This document shows, piece after piece, positions 17,817 to 27,500 of a stretch of 64,000 bases of DNA. The notes beneath the pieces were generated by a model. That model was not told the DNA's origin. It saw only the letters and a list, made by a program, of their open reading frames with translations, and did not search any database. The translations under genes were made by a program, and so were the position numbers. Position 1 is the stretch's first letter. Each line of letters starts with the position of its first letter. This DNA is from Candidatus Alistipes merdigallinarum (lineage in GTDB: Bacteria; Bacteroidota; Bacteroidia; Bacteroidales; Rikenellaceae). The stretch lies in the NCBI GenBank assembly GCA_019119305.1, contig DWXH01000040.1:62001-126000 (forward strand), read 5' to 3'.

Positions 17817-18632
17817 TTAACTATCCTTATTTGGGTTTGATGAAGGAACTCCGATTTCCGTATTGTAATCCAATATCAAGTTGCCACCCAATACAAAGGG
17901 TTGATCGTGATGCTTGACAGCGATTGTACAATATGTATCGAAAGGAATAAACCACTCACAGATAAACTCCCGAAACGGACCGATCGCCCGGATCAATTCA
18001 TCATAGGCCTCTGCCGTCAATCGGGGAACAATAAGCTGATATTCGACAGCCGGTTGCGTATATTCTACGCCCTCTTCCCACGAATACCGCCCTGCCTTCA
18101 TCTCCACCTCACAATCAAATAGCAGCTCCAACAAATTGCGGATAAAACCAAAATCTGCCCGCAATCGATTTACAAGCAACAACAACGGAGCGGTTTTTCT
18201 GATATATGGATTTCCTTCCTTCTCTATGTCGTAACGAAAATAACGTTTCAATAAAAAAGAGGTCTTTTCATGTAACAATTGGGCTGCCTGCCGCTCAACA
18301 TGAAGCCGCGACCTGAATGCCAACATATCGACCGGACGGAAAAGATCGAGCAAGAGCTCCTCTCTTTTTTTTAGCCGTTCGTATTTCTGTTCGAAATCTT
18401 TGCCCTTCAAAGCATTGTCTTGGGCGATCACCCCTTGCGGAAGTAACCTCAGAAAACTGTCGCGGGCAAGCCGTACGACACGATGTTCCGCATCGACAGA
18501 CAAAATATCCGGACTGTAATTCCGGTAAAAGGTTCCGGCACAATCCACCTGCCAACAATCGGCACTCTCCGGATAGAGGTAATTCAGCAGAAACTCCGCA
18601 CTGATATCGAATAGATCATTCACATTCTTCAT
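17817..18632 (-). CDS. tssG: T6SS baseplate protein TssG
   Basis: TssG works with TssF in the baseplate wedge. The protein has 271 residues, with a helical central part (FEQKYERLKKREELLLDLF) and a C-terminal beta region containing FVLGGNLILDYNTEIG, a typical TssG ending. The ATG overlaps the E1 stop codon by four bases (ATGA), so E1 and TssG are likely to be translated together. Identification is by pattern and by position next to tssK, tssE and tssF. Confidence 0.82.
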   Translation of the reverse strand: MKNVNDLFDISAEFLLNYLYPESADCWQVDCAGTFYRNYSPDILSVDAEHRVVRLARDSFLRLLPQGVIAQDNALKGKDFEQKYERLKKREELLLDLFRPVDMLAFRSRLHVERQAAQLLHEKTSFLLKRYFRYDIEKEGNPYIRKTAPLLLLVNRLRADFGFIRNLLELLFDCEVEMKAGRYSWEEGVEYTQPAVEYQLIVPRLTAEAYDELIRAIGPFREFICEWFIPFDTYCTIAVKHHDQPFVLGGNLILDYNTEIGVPSSNPNKDS

Positions 18633-19861
18633 ACCTCTTCGTTTTGAAACAAAAACTTCGAATAGTTCCGTTCATCGGCCAACTCCACGTATCGGTCTCC
18701 CTGCTCGGTACAGACACGCAGAACCGCCCACTCGGGAACACCTACCTCTCGCAAAGTCAGCTCCTTATAGGAAAAACCGGCATCGATACTCCTGATCTCG
18801 TGCTGATACATCGCCTGCGTGGGCAGATGTCGCAACTCCGCATTTTCCTCTACGAAGCATTCGACCGCATAATCGGGCAACATAACCTTAAACTTCCGTC
18901 CGTCCTTCCGCATGACCAAATAATCCACGAAACTGTGTTCCCCGAGTATGATCTCCAACCGGTCCGTTTCATACCGTTCTGACAAATACGTCAAAGCCTT
19001 GTCAATCCGCCAACCGGTCGTCAGCTCTGTCTTCTCGACCGGAGTCCAACGGTCGTGCACAGGACAATCCTCATCATAACCCACAAAATCCACTACTCGC
19101 GACGCAAGGTGCTGCCCTTCATAATAAAACATCTTTCCGCACAGCGATGTCAGCTCCCCGCAAGCCAATTCGTCCGAATGCAACAGTTTAATAGCCTCCT
19201 GAGCCTCGACCGCTCCGATAATCGAAGCGATAACCGGTGTGGTCGGTACCCGTCCAACCGTCTCGTTCCGTCGGATAACCGAGCTACACGAAAGCCGGTA
19301 CGACAGATCTTTTAAAGCCTCCGGTCCTAAATTGCAAGCATAACAATTTTTTCCGGGAATAAAAACTCGGGCAGTACCTTCCAAGCCATCGATTCCACCA
19401 TCCACCCAAGGGACTCCGGCCCGCATACACAAACGATTCAAACAATACCGAGCCCAACGGTTATCGACACACCCAACCACTACATCCATTTGCCGCAACA
19501 ATCCTAATCCAACATCGTGACAAATATCTCCTGACAGCGGCAATATACTGACAGTCGGATTGATCTCACGAACTCTTTCGGCGACCACAGCGACCTTTTT
19601 TCTGCCTGCATCGGCGTCCGTTCGGCGGAAAAGGACGGAGCGGGTCAAATTGGAGGGTTCGACGGTATCGAAATCCACGACCACCAAATGTCCGACTCCG
19701 AACAGGGTCAGATTCTTCACCACCTCATTGCCCAAAGCACCACAGCCGACTACCATAACATTTGCACGTTCCAGTCGGTCCTGCCTGAACCAAGAGAGCT
19801 TCGAAAATACTTTTTTCCCCCACTCCTGACCGATTGTCGGAACCGAGCCATCTTGTCTCAT
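18629..19861 (-). CDS. E1-like (ThiF/UBA fold) activating enzyme
   Basis: The 410-residue protein has the ATP-binding GCGALG (39-44), VVDFDTVEPSNLTRS (61-75) with the acidic residue and the Asn/Arg adenylation contacts, K88/K89, a CYAC pair (C173, C176) and a later CPVH (C266, H269) that together could bind zinc, and C192 in RLSCSSV as the best thioester candidate. After about 280 there is an extra domain whose end (TLREVGVPEWAVLRV, then YVELADE) looks like a beta-grasp or ubiquitin-fold domain. E1 enzymes adenylate the C-terminus of a ubiquitin-like protein and transfer it to E2. MoeB/ThiF of cofactor synthesis have this core too, but E2, ubiquitin-like and RING genes in the same operon favour conjugation. 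It starts the operon and overlaps tssG. Confidence 0.88.
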   Translation of the reverse strand: MRQDGSVPTIGQEWGKKVFSKLSWFRQDRLERANVMVVGCGALGNEVVKNLTLFGVGHLVVVDFDTVEPSNLTRSVLFRRTDADAGRKKVAVVAERVREINPTVSILPLSGDICHDVGLGLLRQMDVVVGCVDNRWARYCLNRLCMRAGVPWVDGGIDGLEGTARVFIPGKNCYACNLGPEALKDLSYRLSCSSVIRRNETVGRVPTTPVIASIIGAVEAQEAIKLLHSDELACGELTSLCGKMFYYEGQHLASRVVDFVGYDEDCPVHDRWTPVEKTELTTGWRIDKALTYLSERYETDRLEIILGEHSFVDYLVMRKDGRKFKVMLPDYAVECFVEENAELRHLPTQAMYQHEIRSIDAGFSYKELTLREVGVPEWAVLRVCTEQGDRYVELADERNYSKFLFQNEEV

Positions 19862-19887
19862 TGTTAGTTGCTTTGCGGTTTACTTTT

Positions 19888-19895
19888 CAAAAATA
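19888..19895 (-). promoter_or_regulatory. -7 box for the E1/baseplate operon
   Basis: On the reverse strand the sequence is TATTTTTG, matching TAnnTTTG, 26 bases upstream of the E1 ATG. No clear TTG lies at the ideal distance, so the promoter may be weak or need an activator. Confidence 0.5.
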
Positions 19896-20083
19896 CAAAT
19901 TATTCGGAAAAGTACCTAATAAATACCCCATAATCGGAAGCCAATCCCCTTGAAAACAGCCCTACTCTCGACAACAATACGACATAAGGCCGACTCTACC
20001 GCATGGCACCCGCTTTTGCCATCCGACGGACGGAAGAACAGGATTTATTTACCGGCCAACGCGAAAATCTCAGCAATTTTCCG

Positions 20084-20091
20084 TATGTTTG
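20084..20091 (+). promoter_or_regulatory. -7 box for the PEGA gene
   Basis: TATGTTTG matches the Bacteroidota -7 box and lies 31 bases before the ATG at 20123. It supports that start, because the longer in-frame starts at 20003 and 20102 lie before the promoter or within a few bases of the expected transcription start. The -33 element is not clear. Confidence 0.5.
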
Positions 20092-20122
20092 TAATCTAGG
20101 CATGTTTACACAAGTCAACCGG

Positions 20123-21493
20123 ATGAAGTATTTGTGGACAATCATATTAAGTGTGATTTTTCTCCCTTTGAACGCACAACGGATGGGCATCGAGGACTTT
20201 GCCCGTTACAAAAAAACATTCCTGAAAAAAGCGACTTTCACGACTAATAAACAAAATGCCCTACTCGACCTCTTTACTAACGAAAAGGGATTTCAGTTTT
20301 ACGTAGGCGACGTAGTTGTATCTGCCACCGAAGGTGAAGGGTTCGTCACCCTATCCCTTCCGAACCACACTGCATTTCTGACCATAAAGCATCCTGACTA
20401 CGGACAGATTGCATGGAAAATTCCGGGCAAAGGGCTGAAAAAGAAAAAACATTACCACGCTTACCTGCATACGGAAAGCCAAACAAAGGAATTTCGGCAA
20501 GAAAAACAATGGGTTATATTCAACATACAACCCGAACACGTCATCATCCATATCGACAGTACGATCTATCCCGTTCGGGACGGTCATCTGCTGTTGTATC
20601 TTCCTATCGGGAAACACAGTTATCGGATCGAGTCTCCGTTCTATACTGCACTCAACGATACAATCGAGGTTACGGATGCCACCCGAGTCCAGAAAAAATT
20701 TATCCTGAAACCGTTTTATGCCTATCTGACTGTCGAAACCGGCAGACCTGATGCCCAGATCCTGTTGGACGGACAACCGCTCGGTTCCGGACGCATCGAA
20801 ACAGGACGGCTGATGCCCGGACGCTACCGACTGACTGTCAAAAAAGATAAACAATCCTACTACGACCGGCTCATCGAGATAGCCAATGTCGAACGGAAAG
20901 TTATAGACTTACGCAACACGACACAACCATCGTTCTACGCCAATGGGATACAATCGGGGAATGTCTCAGATTCTGCAAATACGGTCACAAAAAACGATAT
21001 ACAATCAACCGACAAGCCTATATCAAAAACAGTGTTTACTGTAATCACCGATACCCTCTTTCCCCAATCCCGATCCCAAGTACACATTACCGCATTCGAT
21101 AAGGATACGGAGATTTGGCTCAATCGGGAACAGGTTGGCAAAGGCGAATGGCAGGGAGAATTAGCCCCCGGTTTTTACGCCGTCAGCTCACAGAAGGATA
21201 GTTTGGACTCCCGAACCCTCTTCTTTTGGGTCGAAGCCGGAAAAGCTGTTGAACTAAACCTGACCTCTCCACTGGCCGACTACGGGATGCTGAACATCGC
21301 TTGCAATGAAGTAAATGCTGAAATTTATCTGAATGACGTAGCCGTAGGATTCGCACCCTGTGTTTTGCGCAATCTCCCGATCGACCGGTCGTACAAGGTC
21401 CGGCTGGTCAAAGGAAAAAAAATCGCCGAAAAGACGATTCATCTGAGAGGAAACGACATGGTCTACATAACAATGAATCTGAAAAAGAGATAA
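20123..21493 (+). CDS. Exported protein with three PEGA-like repeats
   Basis: From ATG 20123 the protein has 456 residues with a signal peptide (MKYLWTIILSVIFLPLNAQ). After an N-terminal beta domain (about 20-190), three PEGA-like beta repeats follow: AQILLDGQPLGSGRIETGRL, TEIWLNREQVGKGEWQGELA and AEIYLNDVAVGFAPCVLRNL. PEGA domains are small beta-sandwiches in extracellular and envelope proteins, and the third repeat is the best. It is transcribed against the two secretion operons, between them, with its own promoter, and 29 bases before the coiled-coil gene. A role at the secretion site in the periplasm is possible, but is inferred from position only. Confidence 0.85.
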   Translation: MKYLWTIILSVIFLPLNAQRMGIEDFARYKKTFLKKATFTTNKQNALLDLFTNEKGFQFYVGDVVVSATEGEGFVTLSLPNHTAFLTIKHPDYGQIAWKIPGKGLKKKKHYHAYLHTESQTKEFRQEKQWVIFNIQPEHVIIHIDSTIYPVRDGHLLLYLPIGKHSYRIESPFYTALNDTIEVTDATRVQKKFILKPFYAYLTVETGRPDAQILLDGQPLGSGRIETGRLMPGRYRLTVKKDKQSYYDRLIEIANVERKVIDLRNTTQPSFYANGIQSGNVSDSANTVTKNDIQSTDKPISKTVFTVITDTLFPQSRSQVHITAFDKDTEIWLNREQVGKGEWQGELAPGFYAVSSQKDSLDSRTLFFWVEAGKAVELNLTSPLADYGMLNIACNEVNAEIYLNDVAVGFAPCVLRNLPIDRSYKVRLVKGKKIAEKTIHLRGNDMVYITMNLKKR

Positions 21494-21522
21494 ACTACCC
21501 GACAACGTTCAAACAACGAAAT

Positions 21523-22260
21523 ATGAGAAAAGCAGTATTCGATTTACTAAACGAGGCCCAGAAAAAGATGAGTGGTTTCGCTGTATACATGAATTATCAA
21601 TTCATTCACTTCAGTGTGCAGGCTGAGCCGGCCGCCCTTCTTTCGGTAGAGGTCGAGTTAAATAGCGGACGGATGAATCTGGAAGATGTGGCCGACATCA
21701 TGCTTCCGAAAGACACTCAGTTTGGGATCATTCCCAAAAGCCAATCATACCTGTTCCCTATTTGTAAGGCGATCGGCATGGTCCATCCCGAGTACAAGAT
21801 CGAACAAAAATCGATGGACGAAGAGGAGTATCCCAGTTCGAATACAGATGATCAGAGTACGGACGAGATGGATAATGAAAAGTACATTTTGTGTACGATG
21901 CCCGAAGTGACCAAAGAGCGCCGCGATGCGGGTATGGATTACGTGAAAACGATCTATGGAGAAACTCTGACCAAACTTGACACTGTCAATACGGTTTACG
22001 GTGCGAAAATAGGCAAAGCGCTGACCCAACCTAAAGACAACGAAATCGAGGAAGCAAAAGAGAAGCTCAAAAGCATGCACGACGAACACCTCGAGATATG
22101 CAAATCATATCGAGAAGAAAAAGAGAATCAGATCGAGGAAGCCTACCAAGACTACTTGAGACGCCAAGAAGAGAAGGTGAGTGCTGAACAAGAGAAAGAG
22201 GCCGCACACAGCGAAACCGCCGGCAAACGGTTCAATATGGACGCCTTTTCGGGAGATTAA
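21523..22260 (+). CDS. Coiled-coil protein of unknown family in the secretion island
   Basis: The 245-residue protein is cytoplasmic (no signal or span). It has an N-terminal mixed domain (about 1-85), a Ser/Asp/Glu-rich linker (about 96-120), and a long, charged, probably coiled-coil C-terminal half (about 165-230; IEEAKEKLKSMHDEHLEICK and many Glu/Lys/Gln). I do not recognise the family. It follows the PEGA gene by 29 bases and converges on the PAAR-like gene. By position it could be a chaperone, adaptor or effector of the island, but nothing in the sequence decides. Confidence 0.75.
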   Translation: MRKAVFDLLNEAQKKMSGFAVYMNYQFIHFSVQAEPAALLSVEVELNSGRMNLEDVADIMLPKDTQFGIIPKSQSYLFPICKAIGMVHPEYKIEQKSMDEEEYPSSNTDDQSTDEMDNEKYILCTMPEVTKERRDAGMDYVKTIYGETLTKLDTVNTVYGAKIGKALTQPKDNEIEEAKEKLKSMHDEHLEICKSYREEKENQIEEAYQDYLRRQEEKVSAEQEKEAAHSETAGKRFNMDAFSGD

Positions 22261-22368
22261 GAATAGACGTCTCGCTTTTTTATGCCTTTTACCCCGAAAG
22301 GAGACCTTGCTGCGGCATCTAACGATCGGAGCCGTACAGCCTGTCGTTCCCGAATCGCAATCCACGCG

Positions 22369-22758
22369 CTATTTACCCTCCGAGTTACAGGTATGTCCGG
22401 GCATGTTGATGGAGATACTGCCGCCAAACGCACACATAAGTTTACAATTATCAAGCAACGCCGGCATATTGGTAATCAACTGCTTGCCCCCTGGAGCCCA
22501 AGGTCCGGCAGGAACGGGAATACATGGCATGGGAGTCAAAACCCCCATTGCGGCAGACGTAGCCGAAGCGACGGTCGGATTAGCCAATGAAGTACACATG
22601 CCAAACGGCATGATATTCGCCATCGGGACGAAATCCATGATCGTAGCCTTCGGTTTGTTCTGAATCATCGGGCGCATCGGATTGGTCACCATCAACGTCG
22701 AAGGGATCTGACCGAACGTACACTTCAACATCGCGCCCATACACACATATTTAGCCAT
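22369..22758 (-). CDS. PAAR-like tip protein (DUF4280 type)
   Basis: The 129-residue protein has the DUF4280/PAAR-like pattern: KYVCMGAMLKCTFGQIP at the start, PFGMCTSLANP in the middle, MPCIPVPAGPWAPGG, and ALLDNCKLMCAFGGSISI near the end. Conserved Cys and short Gly/Pro turns fit the cone that caps a VgrG spike, where such proteins sharpen the tip and carry cargo. It is the last gene of the first secretion operon, 12 bases after the spike-like protein, which supports this role. It has no toxin extension. Confidence 0.85.
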   Translation of the reverse strand: MAKYVCMGAMLKCTFGQIPSTLMVTNPMRPMIQNKPKATIMDFVPMANIMPFGMCTSLANPTVASATSAAMGVLTPMPCIPVPAGPWAPGGKQLITNMPALLDNCKLMCAFGGSISINMPGHTCNSEGK

Positions 22759-22770
22759 ACGCTTCTTGCT

Positions 22771-24555
22771 TTATTTCGTTGTCTTCATCTCTTCCTCTTT
22801 CAGCTTCGCGCTTAATTTCGCGGTAGAAGGCGCACCGGGAACGGATATACCTTCAGTCGTATAGGGCGTCTTGAACGAGGAATCCACCTTAAGGTTCTTC
22901 ATGTTGACGGTTCCGGCGGTCACGTCGGACTTGAAGGTCGTTTTTCCTTCCGATGTGGTCTCCCCGTAGAGGGTCGTCTTGCTACCCGACAACGAAGCGT
23001 TCCCTCCGCTCAACTGCAATATTGCCTTCCCGTCTTGCTGTAACTCGACGGTCGTATCGCCGAACATACCCACCTTGTCCGAAGCAAGTTGGACCGATTT
23101 GCTTTTCGTCTTCTTGTCCTTCACCCCGGCAAAGACCTGCTCCGCCAACAGCAACAGGGCACTCCCTTGAGCCAGCGACTTGTCGGTCCGTTTCTCCTTG
23201 TCGACATCCATCGACTTCACTTCCACCTGTTTGGCATTGGCCGCAAAAGACCCCGTCGCTTTACCCTCCGTATCGGTCGCACTGAAATCGATCTTCTCGG
23301 CACGCACGGAGAACACTCCATCTTTGGTCAGGCTCTTCTCCTCGATCTTTTTCTCCTTCGTCTGGTAATCGACCGCCTCGAATCGTATATCCTTCGATAC
23401 TACCCGTACACTACCCTCTGCCGTAACCTCACTGTTTTTCCCTGACACTTTCGGATTACCGGTATTGATCTCGACCTGCTGCGAGGCCATCATGATTCCG
23501 CTCTCCTTGATCAGAGCATGATCATCGCCATACGACGAGATTGTCACCTGTTTCCCCGAAATACCGATCCCAGAATCCGCATTGGTCCGCAGATTCCCGT
23601 CGCCATCCATCGAAACCAGATCGATATTCTCCGACCGGAGCGAAATGGAGGTCCCGGTCGTTTTCTCCTTATAGGTCGATTTCCGTTTAGCTGCAGCCTC
23701 TTTTTGGGTTTTTACCGATTCCAACTGCCGGTTGGACTCTGCGAGACGCGACAACGTACCGAAATAGACAGTCATTGCATGATATAGGGCCGTCGAGACA
23801 TGACGAAACTCCTCGTGCAGCTCCTCTATATCTACGAAATTCGTACGCGTAGAGGTTTCATCGAGATTCATCGTATCCTTTGCAACCAAATCGTTCATGG
23901 ACGAAATCAACGTCGAGACCTCCGCTTTGGTCTGGGCAGCCTCCTTCTTCAAATCATTCACCTGCGCGGTCAGGCTTTTCTCTTCGGCGGTCAACTGCTC
24001 CTTCAGCGTATCGCAGGGGAGCGTTGCTTGCACACGGACCTGCCCATCGGTCGACAACACGATCCCGCCATCCGTTCCTGGCAAATTGCCGCTCGGAAAA
24101 AAATCCGCAGCCTTCTCTCCCCGCAAAACCACATTCCTCGCCTGCGAGATGATCTCGGAAGTTCCTTTCACCACCTGCTCCGCGCCATCGATTCCGGGAT
24201 CGACTGCCACCTGCCGGATGCTCGAGGCCCGGCTCACGATGGAGCCAGGGGTGGTTGCATCGAGTCCGACACCCTCCAGATCGACCTCATTGCCCCGAAT
24301 AATCACCCGAGAATAGTTTCCGCACAACACGCCGCTCTTGTCGACATTTCCGATAATGATCTCCGGTGCGGATATAATCAGCCGCTCTTCGTCCCGGACA
24401 TAACGTCCGCGTTCGATCTGATCGATCAGATCGATCTTCATCCGACGAACCTCCCGTTTGCAACGGCGGATCTCTTCCAGATCTTTTTCGATGTTTTTCT
24501 GGAAGTCCTCCAATGCGGCTTGCCAGTTGGCAAATTGTTCAGCTATCCCCCTCAT
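22771..24555 (-). CDS. Large beta-repeat spike-like protein between vgrG and the PAAR-like gene
   Basis: The 594-residue protein has no family I can name. The first 55 residues are helical and charged; from about 60 it becomes rich in short strands of the form IxIxGxxVxLxG (IISAPEIIIGNVDKSG, VRVQATL, ISLRSENIDLVS, VQLASDKVGMFGDTTVEL), interrupted by a coiled-coil region (about 180-320). The repeats resemble the triple-stranded beta-helix of VgrG C-terminal extensions and phage spike proteins. The sequence ends with a Lys/Glu-rich tail. Position between vgrG and the PAAR-like gene suggests a spike extension or cargo of the tip. Starts 19 bases after the VgrG stop. Confidence 0.78.
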   Translation of the reverse strand: MRGIAEQFANWQAALEDFQKNIEKDLEEIRRCKREVRRMKIDLIDQIERGRYVRDEERLIISAPEIIIGNVDKSGVLCGNYSRVIIRGNEVDLEGVGLDATTPGSIVSRASSIRQVAVDPGIDGAEQVVKGTSEIISQARNVVLRGEKAADFFPSGNLPGTDGGIVLSTDGQVRVQATLPCDTLKEQLTAEEKSLTAQVNDLKKEAAQTKAEVSTLISSMNDLVAKDTMNLDETSTRTNFVDIEELHEEFRHVSTALYHAMTVYFGTLSRLAESNRQLESVKTQKEAAAKRKSTYKEKTTGTSISLRSENIDLVSMDGDGNLRTNADSGIGISGKQVTISSYGDDHALIKESGIMMASQQVEINTGNPKVSGKNSEVTAEGSVRVVSKDIRFEAVDYQTKEKKIEEKSLTKDGVFSVRAEKIDFSATDTEGKATGSFAANAKQVEVKSMDVDKEKRTDKSLAQGSALLLLAEQVFAGVKDKKTKSKSVQLASDKVGMFGDTTVELQQDGKAILQLSGGNASLSGSKTTLYGETTSEGKTTFKSDVTAGTVNMKNLKVDSSFKTPYTTEGISVPGAPSTAKLSAKLKEEEMKTTK

Positions 24556-24574
24556 CGATATCCCTCTTTTAATT

Positions 24575-27500
24575 TTATATTCCCATAAGTACTTGTTGAA
24601 TTTCCTGAAGAACGCTATCCAAATCTTCAGACTCCATATAGGTATGAAGCGCTCCCTGATTTATATCCAGCGTTTTACCCGCTGTATCAGCAAACAATAT
24701 CTTGCCGTCATCCGTATTGTCCCAAACATGTTGATCGACCAAATGGGCAAGATCGTCTACGGGCAAAAGGGTCGAACCGATATCCTTTAAGTATTTTTTA
24801 GCGGAACTCTCTTTTTTCACTTCAGACACAAACTCAATCCATGAAAAAGCATTATATGATTTCGGTTTTCCGATCCCACCCGCGGTAATACGGTCAGAAT
24901 AGCGATCCCCTTCCTCCTCAATCTGGTTATTGACTAACACCAACAGAGCTTCATACACCGTTTCTCTACGTACACTCGGCTCGATACTCAGAGCTGTCAG
25001 TGCATTTGAAGTCAAAGACTTATCCAAAACAGTAGCAGGAGTCACCGGAGTATATAACTTTTGTATCGCCTTCTTTACTTTTGTATCCTTTACCACGAAC
25101 TTCACATTGCCTGCAAATGCACCATCGAGTTCATCATCCTCATTATAGGCATTATTATAAATCGACGCCGCTGCATTATTGAGAGCCGTGACAGCCGCAT
25201 CCACAACCTGACGCGTATTCGCATCTATATTGGCCGGAATATCGTTATCGGCCTTCATCTCGAACTGTTCGGGCTGCCGACCTTTCTGCGCATTGCCGAA
25301 CACGGTCTTGAGATCCGGAATATCCGTCTTTTTCAGCAAGCTGTCAAGATCTTGCCGTTGTTTCAACGCAGTACGTTGCTGTTCATAACTGGTAAAATGG
25401 GGCAACACCGTCTGGCTCTTTGTTTTATAAGAAGTGAACAGGGTATTGCATCCGCTTATTATATCGCGTAATGCCTGAGGTATTCTCGGTGTGTAGACCT
25501 TGTTATCGGCAGCATGTGTGAATGTATATTTTCCCTTAAAGAAACTTCCGACGCTGTTCGAACCGATCACATTCTTTTTCGTCTTGAAGTTATTTACAAT
25601 TCTCCGACCCTTGATCTCAGCATTTCCCTTTCCTGCCTCAAGGCACAGATAACGTTTGGATGAAAGCCGTAAAGTGCCGGCGATCGGACGCAATACCGTC
25701 TCGAAAATAATGCGGATCGTCGACAGATCGACTAACGTCAGATTGCCGGCTAATGACGTACCTATCCCCTTTACCATATTTACAGCACCATCTTTCGTCG
25801 TGGGAAGAAAACTCCTATTCGTACCCGAACGAAGCGTAAGATTATTTCCTGCCACAATATCGACATTCTTCCCCTGAATTTTCACGTTCCCATTCGGTGC
25901 ACTGATCGTAATACCCGTAAAGGCATTGATACCGACACTACCCAAAGGCGATTTAATCGATATCGACCGCCTGTCCGACGACATCGATATGGAGTATAAT
26001 CCGTATTCGTCGGTCAGTTCGATACCGCCGAACGCCTTTTTCACTCCTTCTCCCGGAAAATCCTTTTTCAGGCTCGGGAAAAAGGTCGTGACGGTTCCCC
26101 ATATCGGAGCAAACGTTTTCAAGTAGTTCGTACTGGCTCCCGAATCGGAAAAAATGATGGAATGCCCGTTCAACGAAGAGATCGTACGTGGCCCCTTCCC
26201 TTGATACGCAAAAGGCGGCTGCCGTTCATTCGAATAGAGCATTCCTTCCACGTAGGGCTTTTCTACATTTCCGTTCTCATAGTTGACAATCGACTCATCC
26301 CCCACCTCAGGAAGAAACTTAAAACCGCTATCCTTGGAGGCCATGGGTACCGCCATGCGGATCCACGGAGAAGGATCGTCATCCGCTTTCTGCCACGGGT
26401 AGCGGATTCGTACCCGTCCCATCTTCAGGGGATCGCTATTGTGCGTAATGAATGCGCGCTGAGGGTTCGATACCCGAATTGGTGAAACCGGTGCCACAGG
26501 GGGGAAGACCTTTTTCTTACTATCCTTTTCATAGGATATCGCTTCAAACGCCAACGACTGCCCCGACTTTTGCTGTGTCGAGGCTACTACAGCCCCATCT
26601 ATCTTTACGACAATATATATATTGTTTTTATCTCCGAAATGGATCAGACTTCCCAGCGATATATTATAAAAATTGTTCTCCAGTGTTACGTGGATCCGCG
26701 ACTGTTCGGCCGTCTCAATTCCTTCCCGGATCTTTTTATAAAAATCAAGACTGTACATTACGTCATTTCCACTCTGCGGAGCCGTACTGTACAGACACAT
26801 CCAATCTTCATCATCTTTCTTAAAACCTCTCTCCTCTTTAGCCGCTTCCGTAAAATAAGTTTGCTCATATCCATCGTTACTCGAATCTGCCGACATCTTA
26901 CTGGTTCCCAATGTCGTGGCAGGCTCCTTAATGATGTATGCAATCATATCGCTCAAACTGGCCTGATTGAAGACATCGGATACCGTACTGATCCAGAAGG
27001 CCTCCGGCCACCCCGCGTAATCTTCCCATCTGGTGTATTTATCCTTTGGAGGCAGAGCGGCCAAATACTCATCATAAGCCACCTCCGAATCCCGCATCAT
27101 TTTCGGTGAGGCCGACGTCATCCAAGTCTTATCTTGCGTATAATCGTTATGCATATCGGCAAGCGATGCGGCATTCCATGCCGTTGTCTGACACTGCATG
27201 TATCTGATCGATGTATATGTATCTATCTCTACAAGATCATCATCCGTCAACTTCGAGCCATCCTTGTTGGGTCTGGGCCAACCCACATGAATTTTCCCGT
27301 CCTCATAGTAAAAAAACTCTCCGCATCGATTGGTGACACGGACCAAAAAATCGAAAAAACTCTCATTATACTGAACCAAATAAGGTTGGATGAATTCATA
27401 TTGGACCGTCACATTCTGCTGCTGCTTTGTGTGTGTGTTAGGGTCCTCCGTCTCCTCGGTCTTGGTCACCGAAAACTCTAAAAACTGAGGATGGACATCG

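Noticed and set aside
13453-19861. Bil-type anti-phage ubiquitin-like operon
   Set aside because: No JAB peptidase and no separate defence context; the four genes are interleaved with T6SS baseplate genes. Similar chemistry, different setting.
18629-19861. MoeB or ThiF of molybdopterin/thiamine synthesis
   Set aside because: The core fits, but the extra C-terminal domain and the presence of E2, ubiquitin-like and RING-type genes in the operon make conjugation the better reading.
22181-22663. + frame of 160 residues after the coiled-coil gene
   Set aside because: It overlaps the end of the coiled-coil gene and the whole PAAR-like gene in antisense; no start site and no motif.
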